Origin: Saccharothrix carnea
GTDB taxonomy: Bacteria; Actinomycetota; Actinomycetes; Mycobacteriales; Pseudonocardiaceae
Direction: 5' to 3'
Assembly (NCBI RefSeq): GCF_003014735.1
Contig: NZ_PYAX01000009.1
Location: forward strand, 186,001 to 250,000
Length of the DNA: 64,000 nt
A program made the translations under genes and the position numbers. Under the pieces are notes generated by a model. It was not told the origin of the DNA. It ran no database searches and saw only the letters and a program-made list of their open reading frames with translations. This document shows, piece after piece, positions 39,256 to 47,689 of this stretch (the stretch's first letter is position 1; the number at the start of each line of letters is the position of its first letter).

Positions 39256-41259
39256 AACAGGGACGACCCGCCCGAGTGGCGCTTCAAGGTGGCGCTCAGC
39301 CACCTCAACGGCGGTGTGCCGCGTGAGGCGGAGAAGCTGTTGCGCGAACTGGTCCTCAGTGGACGCGGGACGAGCCGGATGGTCTACTACTACGCGCTGT
39401 CCGTGGTGAGCGAACGATCGCTCAACGAGGTCGACCCGTCGGTGATCGAGAACTTCGACACCGCCCTGCACGTCGCGCGGAACTTCCCGGTCGTCGATGC
39501 CTGGAGGGTGGCGCTGGACGTGGTGCGCGAGCTGATGTCGTGCATCTGGCGCCAGGCGTCGGTGGGCCAGCTCGACGCCGACTCGCTCCAGCGGGTGCTC
39601 AACCGCGTCGGCGGCCTGCCCGGCGAGCGGCAGAAGGAGATCACGCGGCACCTCAACTCCGTGCTGGGCGGCGCGATCCAGGACCACCTCGCCGCCGTCG
39701 ACGCCCAGCGCATCCTCTTCGAGCGGCGGGAACCCGACCGCGTCGGGCGGGCCTGGAAGTTCTTCGAGCCCGAGCCCGCGCAACCGCGTCGCCTGCTGTA
39801 CTCGTCCCCACCGGTCGGCGCCTCCGCTTGGGCGAAGCTGGCCGGGGGTGGGCTCCTGGTCGCGATGGGCCTGCTGACCCTGTTCGGCAGCCCGGGGGTG
39901 TTCGGTGCGCTGCTGCCGCTGCTGCTCACGATCGCGGGCGGCTACCTGACCGTCCGCTTCGGCGTGGCACGCGCGGTGCAGTCCGCCCGGCTGGTGCGCA
40001 AGGAGGCCGAGCACGGGTTCCCGTACGTCCCCCAGCCGGTCGAGTCGCCGGGGCACTGGGTGCCGACCGACTGGGTCCGCGGCGTCCACGAGCAGGTCGA
40101 GGCGGGGTTCCGCGACCGCCGCCCCCACGTGGCGGGTGACTGGTCCGGCGGCACCGCGGGGCTGCGGGAACACCTCAAGGGCAGGCTCGTCGCGGCGTAC
40201 GGCAACGCCCAGGTCAGTCCGGCGTCGCTGAACTGGCTGATCCGCTGGCACGCCGACCAGGCCGTGTCCCGGTGGCGCGCGGGCACGTTCCTCGACTACC
40301 GCGAAGCGCTGCGGCCGAGCACGTTGCCCGTCGTCCTGTTCCGCGTCGGCGTGGCGCTCGCGGTGGTCGGCCCCCTCGTCCTGGCCGGCCGGGGGATGGT
40401 CGGCGTAGCGCTGCTGTTGGGAGCCGGCGCGTACCTGGGCCTGCGGACCGCGATCGCGGTCCTGACCACGCGCCAGGTCGTCGGCGATCTCACGGCGGCG
40501 GAGGATGCCCTCTCCCAGAGCGAGCAGGAGGCCTACACGGCGTGGCTCCAGGTGCTCGCCGACCGCCCGGACGACGAGGAGATGGCGACCTGGCTCGCGC
40601 TGGACAAGTCCTACCTCAAGACCGTGGCCCTCGAACGGGCCGGCCTGACCAACCGCGACCTCATCGACCACGTCGTGATGACCCAGGGTGCGCCGGACGC
40701 GCGGCGGGCCCGCGTGCCGCGCGGTCCCGTCCGCTACTCCGAGTACGTGGTGCTGATCTTCCTGCTCACCAGGAGCGGGGTCCGCGAGATCGAGGTCGAC
40801 CTGAACTTCCTCGACGGCAGTGTCCGCGACGAGCGTCGGACCTCGTTCCGGTACGAGGCCCTGGCGTCGGCCAAGGTGGCGGAGGCGGGCACGCGCGTGG
40901 CCAACGGGGAGCGGAACGTCGTCCAGGTGACCGAGCAGCTCCAGCCCCTCGACGTCGGCAGGTTGCGCAGCCGGCAGTTCGCCCTGACGCTCAACAGCGG
41001 CGAGGTCATCACGGCGGTCGTGGAGAACTTCCAGGGCCTGGTCGACCCGGCGTTGGAGGACCCGGCCGAGCTGGTCAAGCTCGCCATGGACACCTCCGGG
41101 GTCACCTCGGCGCTGCGCACGCTCGAAGCCGTCGCCGCCGAGGGGCGCGACTGGGTCGCGCTGGAGCAGGAGCGGCGCAAGCAGCGCCTCAAGGACGGGG
41201 CGGAGCGCAACGGTGGCCTGGGCGTCCCGGGCGGTGGTTTCGCCGCACTGGAGGGGTGA
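39115..41259 (+). CDS. Four-TM helical protein with N-terminal adaptor motif, unknown
   Basis: A 714-residue protein. A Pro-run leads to the shared motif (residues 15-32) and a His/Thr-rich stretch. Residues 50-220 are helical, TPR-like (A-L-S-H-L-N-G-G-V-P-R-E-A-E-K-L-L-R-E-L). Two pairs of membrane helices lie at about residues 240-280 and 405-450. The C-terminal 260 residues are soluble (helices then beta strands). I recognise no enzyme motif. It is translationally coupled to the nucleosidase (ATGA) and is likely its membrane-bound sensor or scaffold. Known conflict systems use such helical TM partners, but this exact layout is not familiar to me. Confidence 0.7.
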   Translation: MNTPPPPPWAPQMDNRNVAGDHSFVGKQVGFDLRGSTLHSHNTTYHVNRDDPPEWRFKVALSHLNGGVPREAEKLLRELVLSGRGTSRMVYYYALSVVSERSLNEVDPSVIENFDTALHVARNFPVVDAWRVALDVVRELMSCIWRQASVGQLDADSLQRVLNRVGGLPGERQKEITRHLNSVLGGAIQDHLAAVDAQRILFERREPDRVGRAWKFFEPEPAQPRRLLYSSPPVGASAWAKLAGGGLLVAMGLLTLFGSPGVFGALLPLLLTIAGGYLTVRFGVARAVQSARLVRKEAEHGFPYVPQPVESPGHWVPTDWVRGVHEQVEAGFRDRRPHVAGDWSGGTAGLREHLKGRLVAAYGNAQVSPASLNWLIRWHADQAVSRWRAGTFLDYREALRPSTLPVVLFRVGVALAVVGPLVLAGRGMVGVALLLGAGAYLGLRTAIAVLTTRQVVGDLTAAEDALSQSEQEAYTAWLQVLADRPDDEEMATWLALDKSYLKTVALERAGLTNRDLIDHVVMTQGAPDARRARVPRGPVRYSEYVVLIFLLTRSGVREIEVDLNFLDGSVRDERRTSFRYEALASAKVAEAGTRVANGERNVVQVTEQLQPLDVGRLRSRQFALTLNSGEVITAVVENFQGLVDPALEDPAELVKLAMDTSGVTSALRTLEAVAAEGRDWVALEQERRKQRLKDGAERNGGLGVPGGGFAALEG

Positions 41260-41301
41260 GCCGCGGATCCCGTCCTGAACCCGTTGGTGGAGGTGGGCAC
41301 G

Positions 41302-42735
41302 GTGGAGCCGGTTGCCGTCGATGTCCGGTGGTTGGTCCTGGCGTTGCTGTGCGCGGGTGCCGTGGTGGCGTGGCGCCGCCGGCTGGACCGGGGCGCGGTG
41401 ACCCGCCGGCCACCGCGCGGTCTGGAAGCGCACCGGGTCTTGGTGCACCGGGTGGCGGGCAGGCGGGCCCGTTACCTCGGGATCGTCACCGGTGACATCA
41501 GGCGGGTGAACTTCGCCGAGGTGTGGGTCAACCCGGAGAACACGGCGATGCAGATGGCCAGGGTCGACGACTTCTCGGTGTCGGGCATCGTCCGGTACGA
41601 GGGTGCGCGGCGCGACCGCACGGGCCGGGTCGTCCAGGACCACATCGCGGACGAACTCGCGCGGGCGCTGGCCGGGCACGACGGTGTGCCCGGCGGGACC
41701 GCGATCATGACGGGCGCGGGTGGGCTGGCGGCCAAGGGGGTCCGCCGCGTGGTGCACGTGGCGGCCGTCCACGGCGAGCCGGGTTCGGGGTTCCGGCAGA
41801 TCCCCGAGGTGGGGCGTTGCCTGACCAACGCGCTCGCGCTCGTCGGTCGCGGCGACCCCCGGCCACCGAAGTCGGTCCTGGTGCCGCTGCTCGGCGCCGG
41901 AACCGGGGGAGGGGCCGCGCGCCCGACCGCGGACTCGCTGGTGGACGCCGCGATCGACCACTTCAGGACGGTGCCGGACACCCCGGTGGAGATCGTGTAC
42001 CTCCTGGCTTACACGGACGCGGAGTTCGACGCGTGTGTGGCCTCCTGCAAGGCGCACGGCCTGGTGCCGATCGCCGACGCCGAGCGTCGTGACCTCCTCG
42101 AACCGGTGCCCACGGGTGAGCACGAGGCGTGGGAGCCTGCCGCGCCGCGCACGCTGCACACCGGTTTCGTGGTCGACGTCGTCGACTTCGGCGGACGTCC
42201 GGCCTTGGCGCGGGAGGTGGTCCAGGACCGCCTCGCGAACCTCGTCCGCTCCGCGTTGGACGACGTGGGGATCGGGTTGCCGGCGACGACGCACCAGTGG
42301 ACCGGTGACGGTGTCGCGGTGGTGCTGCCCGGCGACGTGGACCCGACCCGGGTCACCGGCGCGCTACCGCGCTCGTTGCTGCGTCGGCTGGAAGTGGACA
42401 ACGCCGTCCACGCGGACCGGCTCCGGCTGAGGGTGGCGTTCGGCGTCGGCCTGGTCGCGGTGGCCCCGACGGGGTTCGGCGGCTCGATGGTCCTGGAGCT
42501 CTCGCGGCTGGTCGACTCACGGGTGCTGCGCGATGCCGTGCGGGCGAACCCGGAGGCACCGCTCGCCGTCCTGATCTCCGAGCACCTGCACGCCTACGTC
42601 GTACGGCCGGGCTACGTGCGGCTGCCCGGGCCGGACCTGGAGCGGGTCGAGGTGGTGGAGAAGGAGTTCAGCCAACCGGCGTGGCTGTGGGTGCCCGTCC
42701 GGCCGGGTCCGCTCGCGCGCGTCGAGCGGGAGTAG
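41302..42735 (+). CDS. Membrane-anchored macro-domain protein with nucleotide-cyclase-like C-terminus
   Basis: A 477-residue protein. The first 20 residues include a hydrophobic anchor (W-L-V-L-A-L-L-C-A-G-A-V-V-A-W). Residues about 45-240 form a macro domain: V-W-V-N-P-E-N-T near 70, G-T-A-I-M-T-G-A-G near 130, and P-L-L-G-A-G-T-G-G-G near 190, that is ADP-ribose-type ligand-binding loops. Residues about 280-470 resemble a class III nucleotide cyclase (F-V-V-D-V-V-D-F near 286, W-T-G-D-G-V-A-V-V-L-P near 333), a domain common beside NLR-type effectors in actinomycetes. Metal-binding Asp are only partly evident, so it may be a sensor. GTG 41302 follows GGAGGTG; 42 bases after the previous stop. 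Confidence 0.72.
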   Translation: MEPVAVDVRWLVLALLCAGAVVAWRRRLDRGAVTRRPPRGLEAHRVLVHRVAGRRARYLGIVTGDIRRVNFAEVWVNPENTAMQMARVDDFSVSGIVRYEGARRDRTGRVVQDHIADELARALAGHDGVPGGTAIMTGAGGLAAKGVRRVVHVAAVHGEPGSGFRQIPEVGRCLTNALALVGRGDPRPPKSVLVPLLGAGTGGGAARPTADSLVDAAIDHFRTVPDTPVEIVYLLAYTDAEFDACVASCKAHGLVPIADAERRDLLEPVPTGEHEAWEPAAPRTLHTGFVVDVVDFGGRPALAREVVQDRLANLVRSALDDVGIGLPATTHQWTGDGVAVVLPGDVDPTRVTGALPRSLLRRLEVDNAVHADRLRLRVAFGVGLVAVAPTGFGGSMVLELSRLVDSRVLRDAVRANPEAPLAVLISEHLHAYVVRPGYVRLPGPDLERVEVVEKEFSQPAWLWVPVRPGPLARVERE

Positions 42736-42779
42736 CACCGGGATGGGCGGGCGGCACGGCTTGCGGTGGCGCAGGCGGG

Positions 42780-42880
42780 TCAGGCGGCTTGGAGGAGGTC
42801 GCGGGGGAAGGTGACACCGGTCAGCTCTTCGGAGACCGTCCACAGGCGGCGGCCGTGGCGAGCACCCCGGTGTCGGAGGT
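42780..42880 (-). pseudogene. Short-chain dehydrogenase 3' remnant
   Basis: The last about 25 codons of a minus-strand frame ending at 42780 read R-R-L-W-T-V-S-E-E-L-T-G-V, matching the usual C-terminus of retinol-dehydrogenase-like SDR proteins (R-x-L-W-x-x-S-E-x-L-T-G-V). Upstream no Rossmann fold remains, so this is a decayed fragment. It fills the gap between the macro-domain gene and the methyltransferase. Confidence 0.4.
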
Positions 42881-42954
42881 GACGCGTGCCGGCGCGGGCT
42901 CGCGCCGGCGCGTCAGGCCCGCGATCTTCAGCGGCAGCGGTTATCGTGCCGGCC

Positions 42955-43767
42955 ATGTCGACTGGGTCGCGAAACGAGGAAACCCGGCGGGCGTTCGACG
43001 CCGCCGCGACGGACTTCACCGCGCTGGGCCGCTACCTGTGGAGCCCGATCGGCGAGGCGACGGTGGCGGCCGTGGGCCCGCGGCCCGGTGACCGCGTCCT
43101 CGACGCCTGTTGCGGCACCGGGGCTTCGGCCGTGCCCGCCGCACGGCTGGTCGGGCCGGACGGTGTCGTGGACGCCGTCGACGTGTCGGGTCCGATGGTC
43201 GAGGAGCTGCGCGCGAACGCGGCCGGGCTGCCGCAGCTGCACGCGCACCAGGCCGACGTCACCGCTTGGGGTGGTCGCGGCTACGACGTGGTCGTGTCGG
43301 CGCTGGGCATCTTCTTCTTCCCCGACATGACCGCCGGCACGCGGAGCCTGATCGGCACGGCGCGGCCGGGCGGGCGGGTCGCCTTCACCATCTGGCGGGG
43401 TGACTCGATGGTCGCCGCCGGTCGGCACCTGAGGCAGGCGGTCGCCGCGGCCACCGCCACCGAGCCCGCACCGGAGCGGAAGCCGCACCTGCTCGACGAG
43501 ATCAACCAGGCGGAGCCGTACGCCGGGTGGCTGACCGGGCTCGGGCTGTCCGACGTGGACGTGGAGGTCAAGGAGCTCCGGCTGACCATGACACCGGAGG
43601 TCGCCTGGCTGGTGGTCCTCGGGTCCGGCTTCCGGGGTGCCCTGGCCACGCTCGCGCCGGAGACCGTCGACTCGGTGCGCGAGCTGTACCTGTCGTCGTT
43701 GCGGGAGGCGGGCATCGGTGAACTCGACGCCACCACGTTGATCGGGGTCGGCACGGCGCCCCGCTGA
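42955..43767 (+). CDS. SAM-dependent methyltransferase (type 11)
   Basis: A 270-residue class I methyltransferase. Motif I is V-L-D-A-C-C-G-T-G near 45-53, the acidic SAM-binding end of beta2 is V-D-A-V-D-V-S near 72 and P-G-G-R-V-A-F marks motif III. The first 40 residues cover the substrate lid. The substrate is unknown. The ATG at 42955 has a poor ribosome site. It is convergent with the O-methyltransferase gene, with 9 bases between the stops. Confidence 0.82.
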   Translation: MSTGSRNEETRRAFDAAATDFTALGRYLWSPIGEATVAAVGPRPGDRVLDACCGTGASAVPAARLVGPDGVVDAVDVSGPMVEELRANAAGLPQLHAHQADVTAWGGRGYDVVVSALGIFFFPDMTAGTRSLIGTARPGGRVAFTIWRGDSMVAAGRHLRQAVAAATATEPAPERKPHLLDEINQAEPYAGWLTGLGLSDVDVEVKELRLTMTPEVAWLVVLGSGFRGALATLAPETVDSVRELYLSSLREAGIGELDATTLIGVGTAPR

Positions 43768-43776
43768 GCGACGTGG

Positions 43777-44784
43777 TCAGCGGCTTCCGGAGAGCTGGAA
43801 CTCCAGCAGGCAGCGGTGGCCGGTCAACTCGGTGACGGAGTCGAGGACGAGGTCGTGCGCCGCGCCGAGCGCGCGGAACTCGTCGAGGCGGCGCTCGCGG
43901 CCACCGAAGATCACCAGCATGGTCAGGTCGCTCTCGCTGTCGGCCCGCAGGCCGCCGACCCCTTCGACGACCAGGATCCGCCCGTCCGGCCGCGCGGCCT
44001 CCGCGCACCGGCCCAGGATGCGGTGCGCGTGGTCGTCGTCCCAGTTGTGGAGGATGTCGAACAGCAGGTAGGCGTCCGCCCCGGCAGGGAGCGGGTCGAA
44101 GAAGCTCCCCGCCGTGACCCGCGCCCGCGCGTCGAGACCGTGAGCGCTGAACGTGCGGCGGGCCTCGGCGGCGGTCCGGTCGAGGTCGACCAGGTGGCCG
44201 CGCACGTCGGGGTGGGCGGCCAGGATCGCGGCGAGCAGACTGCCCGCGCCACCGCCCACGTCCACGATCGTGGCGAAGCGGGACCAGTCGACGCCCGCGA
44301 CGATCCGCGGGACCTGGTCGCGGAACCGGCGGGTCATCTGCCGGTCGAAGGACTCCCGCAGCTGCGGGTGGTCGTCCAGGTCGGTGTAGAAGTCACGGCC
44401 GTAGCGGCGCGGGTAGGCCGCCTCGCCGGTGCGGACGCTGTGGACGAGGTCGACGTAGGCCAGTTCGGCGCGACCGCCGGCGGTGTCCAGGTGCAGCAGG
44501 TCGGCCAGGCGGTTGTCGGCGTCGGCGCGGAGGTGCTCGCCGAACGCCGTCGTCCGGTAGCCGGTGGGGCCGGGCTCGACGATGCCGAGGGTCGAGAGGT
44601 GGTGCAGCAAGAGGCCGAGCGCGACCGGGTCGACGTCCAGCTCGACCGCGAGGTTCTCGGTGGCGGCGCCGTCGCCGTGCAGCCGGTCCGGCAGGCCCAG
44701 GGTCACCGCGACCCGCAGCGCCATCGGCGTGGCCAGCCCGGCGAGGCGGTGGATCGTGTCCGCGTCGCTGTCATTCCGCTCCAT
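43777..44784 (-). CDS. O-methyltransferase (AdoMet-dependent, polyketide/phenol type)
   Basis: A 335-residue enzyme. The N-terminal 100 residues form a winged-helix dimerisation domain, and the catalytic domain has V-D-V-G-G-G-A-G-S near 173 and the D-I-L-H-N-W-D-D-D motif near 250 that contains the catalytic His. This is the TcmN/DnrK-type O-methyltransferase family of small aromatic substrates. It shares a strand with an HxlR regulator, an ABM-type monooxygenase and an MFS exporter, which would fit a small tailoring or resistance unit, but no polyketide synthase is in view. Confidence 0.88.
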   Translation of the reverse strand: MERNDSDADTIHRLAGLATPMALRVAVTLGLPDRLHGDGAATENLAVELDVDPVALGLLLHHLSTLGIVEPGPTGYRTTAFGEHLRADADNRLADLLHLDTAGGRAELAYVDLVHSVRTGEAAYPRRYGRDFYTDLDDHPQLRESFDRQMTRRFRDQVPRIVAGVDWSRFATIVDVGGGAGSLLAAILAAHPDVRGHLVDLDRTAAEARRTFSAHGLDARARVTAGSFFDPLPAGADAYLLFDILHNWDDDHAHRILGRCAEAARPDGRILVVEGVGGLRADSESDLTMLVIFGGRERRLDEFRALGAAHDLVLDSVTELTGHRCLLEFQLSGSR

Positions 44785-44854
44785 GGAAACACCGTGCCAC
44801 GCACGTCAAACGCGATTGGCGCCCGTGCGACTCCGCGGTCGACCGGCACGAGGT

Positions 44855-45562
44855 CTACGCGACCGGGACGGCGTCTTCCTTGTTGTCGTCTTCCCTGTGG
44901 TCGACCACGGCCGGTTCGGGCGGGACCAGCACCGCGAGCAGCCGGACGAACCCGTCGCGGTCGCCCCGCACGGCGATCTCGCCCGCCGCTTCGGCGTCTT
45001 CCAACCGCCGGGTGCCCCACACGACTTCGTGCAGCGACCCGGGATCGGTCACGACCACCGCGTCCGCGCCCGCGGCGTCGCCCCGGTCCACGTCGATGGC
45101 GCTGTCGGACACCGCGACCCGGAACCCGTCACCACCGACCCGCAGGAACACGTCGACGGCGAGCCCGGCGGCCAGCCGCGGTTCGAACAGGCTCTTGAAC
45201 GCCAGCATCACGGCATCGGCGCCGATGGCGGCGTGCCGGTCGAGCACGGGCGACCGCCCGCCCCACCGGCCGAACCCGACGATCACCGGCTCCAGCTCGC
45301 GGCCCCAGGCGGTCAGGTCGTACACCCGCGTCGACGCGGGCCGCGGCAGCCTGCGCCGCCGGACCACGCCGGAGTGCTCCAACTGCCGCAGTCGCTGCGA
45401 CAGCACGTCCGGGCTCGCGCCCGGTATCCCGCTGCGCAGGTCGGTGAACCTCTTGGGACCGAACAACAGCTCGCGGACCACCAGCAGTGCCCACCGCTCG
45501 CCGACGAGGTCGAGCGCGTGGGCGGCCGCACAACTCTCCTCGTACTTGCGCTTGCTCGCCAC
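44855..45562 (-). CDS. HxlR-family regulator with C-terminal SCP2-like domain
   Basis: A 235-residue protein. Residues 5-100 are an HxlR winged helix (C-A-A-A-H-A-L-D-L-V-G-E-R-W-A-L-L, F-T-D-L-R-x-G-I-P-G). The C-terminal 110 residues form an SCP2-like lipid-binding domain, a usual pairing in actinomycetes. It is a clear paralogue of the regulator at 47690-48355. The start is a GTG at 45562 with an AGGTG upstream. Targets are probably adjacent O-methyltransferase or ABM genes. Confidence 0.85.
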   Translation of the reverse strand: MASKRKYEESCAAAHALDLVGERWALLVVRELLFGPKRFTDLRSGIPGASPDVLSQRLRQLEHSGVVRRRRLPRPASTRVYDLTAWGRELEPVIVGFGRWGGRSPVLDRHAAIGADAVMLAFKSLFEPRLAAGLAVDVFLRVGGDGFRVAVSDSAIDVDRGDAAGADAVVVTDPGSLHEVVWGTRRLEDAEAAGEIAVRGDRDGFVRLLAVLVPPEPAVVDHREDDNKEDAVPVA

Positions 45563-45690
45563 GGGTACACCTGCCCAGGGTGAGAACGGTCTTGCGAAAT
45601 CGCCCGGGTGGCCCGGGCGGTGGTGCGGAACGGTCGGCCCGCCTCACCCGGCGCGTGCCGAGGCGGGCCGACGTCCGCGCTCGGCCCGTG

Positions 45691-45993
45691 CTACCCGGCG
45701 AACCGGTAGGAACCGACGAGCGTCGCGTCGCTGAACGACGGCGGGCCGCCGACGCGGTCACCGAAGCCCTTCTGGAAGTCGGCGAACGCGGCGATGTCGT
45801 CGAGCGGGTTGTCGTCGGTCTCGTGGATGACGACGTGCACGAAGGTCACGCCGTCCGCGAGCCGGAAGGTGGCGTACCGCATGCCGCCCGGGTCCTGGGC
45901 GTTGAGCTCGGTGAAGATCCGCTCGACCAGCTCCTGGTTCTCGTCGGCCGTCTCCGTGCTCTTGGCGGTGTACTGGATCACGTGCGTGCTCAT
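45691..45993 (-). CDS. Small dimeric alpha/beta-barrel protein (ABM-like monooxygenase)
   Basis: A 100-residue protein of the antibiotic-biosynthesis-monooxygenase type fold. It reads V-I-Q-Y-T-A-K at the start, a helix with E-L-V-E-R-I-F, M-R-Y-A-T-F-R-L-A-D and a strand F-V-H-V-V-I-H. No catalytic residue is evident, so a monooxygenase or a binding role is open. The ATG follows AGAGG. It lies 85 bases downstream of the MFS exporter on the same strand, so the two are likely co-transcribed. Confidence 0.65.
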   Translation of the reverse strand: MSTHVIQYTAKSTETADENQELVERIFTELNAQDPGGMRYATFRLADGVTFVHVVIHETDDNPLDDIAAFADFQKGFGDRVGGPPSFSDATLVGSYRFAG

Positions 45994-46078
45994 GTCGTTC
46001 CTCTCGGTGGTGATCTGACGGGAAGCCGCGCGGGTGGGCCGTGCCCCGGTCCACCCGCGCGACTCCGGGCGGCGGACG

Positions 46079-47569
46079 TCAGTCCTTCTTGGACGCCAAC
46101 GCCGCCTCCGCGCCCGCGTCCGCTCCCGCCGGGTCGGGGGTCTTCCCGGGGAGCAGGAACGCGGCGAGCAGGCCCAGCACCGCGAACACCGTGGCGACCA
46201 GGAACGCGGACTGCAGGCCTTCGGTGAGGGCGATCTTGGGATCGTCGGTCGCGAAGCCCTTCGAGACGGACAGGGCGACCGACGTGACGATCGCGATGCC
46301 CAGGGCGCTGCCGATGTTGAACGAGGTGTCCACCAGACCCGCGGCCAGGCCGGACTCCTCCTCGGCGACACCGTCGAGGGCGGCGATCTGCGACGCGACG
46401 AACGCCGCGCCCATGCCGGGGCCGAAGATCAGCATGCCCCAGAACAGGTCACCCCAGAACGTGCCGTTGGCCGACACGGTGATCAGCAGACCGGTGCCGA
46501 CCGCGATCAGCAGCAGCGCGGGAACGCCGATCGGGCGCAGGCCCAGCTTGGTGACCGCCGCCTGGCCCGCGAACGCGCCGACGATGGACATGACGGTCAT
46601 GACGGCGCTGGTGAGGCCGAACTGCAGCGCCGAGTAGTCCAGCACGTCCTGCACGTAGAGCGTCAGCGGGAACAGCATGCCGTCGACGGTGAGGCCGACC
46701 GCGAAGATCGTCAGGTTGCCCGCCGTGAGGGTGCCCAGCTTGAAGATCCGCAGCGGCACCAGCGGCGCGGCCGAGCGGGACTCGATCACGATGAACAGCG
46801 CCATCAGCACGGCCGCGGCGACCAGCTGGACGATGGTGCCGGTGCTGCCCCAGCCGACCTCGGGCGCGTTGATGATCGCGTAGATCAGCAGCACGAGCGA
46901 GGCGGTGACGGTGATGGCGCCCGCCACGTCGAACTTGCGGACCTCGACCCGCTCCTTGGACTCGCTGATCAGGGCCGGCACGAGCAGGAAGATCGCGATG
47001 CCGACCGGCACGTTGATGAAGAAGATCCACTCCCAGCTGATGCCGGAGGTGATGACGCCGCCGAGCAGCAGGCCCGCCGTGGCGCCGATGCCGCCCAGCG
47101 CACCCCACACGCCCAGCGCCTGGTTGCGCTCGGCGGGGTCGCGGAAGACGGACACGACGATCGACAGCGCCGTGGGAGCCATGATCGCGGCCGAGATGCC
47201 CTGGATCACGCGGCCGGTGATGAGCACCCCGCCGTCCCAGGCGATACCGCACAGCAGCGACGAGAGCACGAACAGGGCCGTGCCCGCGAGGAAGACCCCT
47301 CGGCGTCCCATGAGGTCGGCGACACGGCCGAAGAACAGCATGAGGCCGCCGAAGGTGATCACATAGCCGGTGAGCACCCACTGCACGCCGGCGACGTCGA
47401 AGTTCAGGTCATCCTGTATGGACGGAATCGCCGTGAGGACGATCGTCGCGTCCAAGATCACCATGAAGAACGCCGTACCGAGCAAGGCCAGCGCTTTCCA
47501 GCGGCGCGGATCCGGCGGTTCGACCGAGTCTGGCGTCGGTGATGGCTGGTCGCTCCGTTGACTGGACAT
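46079..47569 (-). CDS. MFS drug exporter (EmrB/QacA, 14-TM)
   Basis: A 496-residue transporter with 14 hydrophobic segments. It has the DHA2 signatures L-D-A-T-I-V in TM1, G-R-V-A-D-L-M-G-R-R-G after TM2 (motif A), and a G-x-x-x-G-P-x-x-G-G-like motif C segment. These proteins export drugs by proton antiport. ATG 47569 follows AGGAG. It is divergent from an HxlR gene at 47690, and palindromes lie between them (47580-47634), so it is probably repressed by that HxlR protein until its substrate appears. Confidence 0.9.
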   Translation of the reverse strand: MSSQRSDQPSPTPDSVEPPDPRRWKALALLGTAFFMVILDATIVLTAIPSIQDDLNFDVAGVQWVLTGYVITFGGLMLFFGRVADLMGRRGVFLAGTALFVLSSLLCGIAWDGGVLITGRVIQGISAAIMAPTALSIVVSVFRDPAERNQALGVWGALGGIGATAGLLLGGVITSGISWEWIFFINVPVGIAIFLLVPALISESKERVEVRKFDVAGAITVTASLVLLIYAIINAPEVGWGSTGTIVQLVAAAVLMALFIVIESRSAAPLVPLRIFKLGTLTAGNLTIFAVGLTVDGMLFPLTLYVQDVLDYSALQFGLTSAVMTVMSIVGAFAGQAAVTKLGLRPIGVPALLLIAVGTGLLITVSANGTFWGDLFWGMLIFGPGMGAAFVASQIAALDGVAEEESGLAAGLVDTSFNIGSALGIAIVTSVALSVSKGFATDDPKIALTEGLQSAFLVATVFAVLGLLAAFLLPGKTPDPAGADAGAEAALASKKD

Positions 47570-47579
47570 CCGCTCTCCT

Positions 47580-47634
47580 AGGACTGGTCGGTCCTGAAAA
47601 CAACTCGTTCGGTCGCACCCTACTAGCATCTAGT
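47580..47634. promoter_or_regulatory. Operator region between MFS and HxlR genes
   Basis: Two inverted repeats lie in the 120-base divergent spacer: AGGAC-N6-GTCCT (47580-47595) and ACTAG-CAT-CTAGT (47622-47634). The related sequence AGTCCT recurs right after the second at 47632-47637. HxlR proteins usually bind such dyads next to their own promoter, so these are the likely binding sites. Confidence 0.55.
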
Positions 47635-47689
47635 CCTAAAACACAACCACGGACGGCGTCCAGAGGACTTCCGCTGGTAGAGTGGGGTC

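Noticed and set aside
38950..42294. A 1114-codon open frame on the minus strand
   Set aside because: It is antisense to the nucleosidase, 4-TM and macro genes and has low-complexity Arg/His/Val-rich composition typical of shadow frames in high-GC DNA. The plus-strand genes have domain motifs and linked starts.
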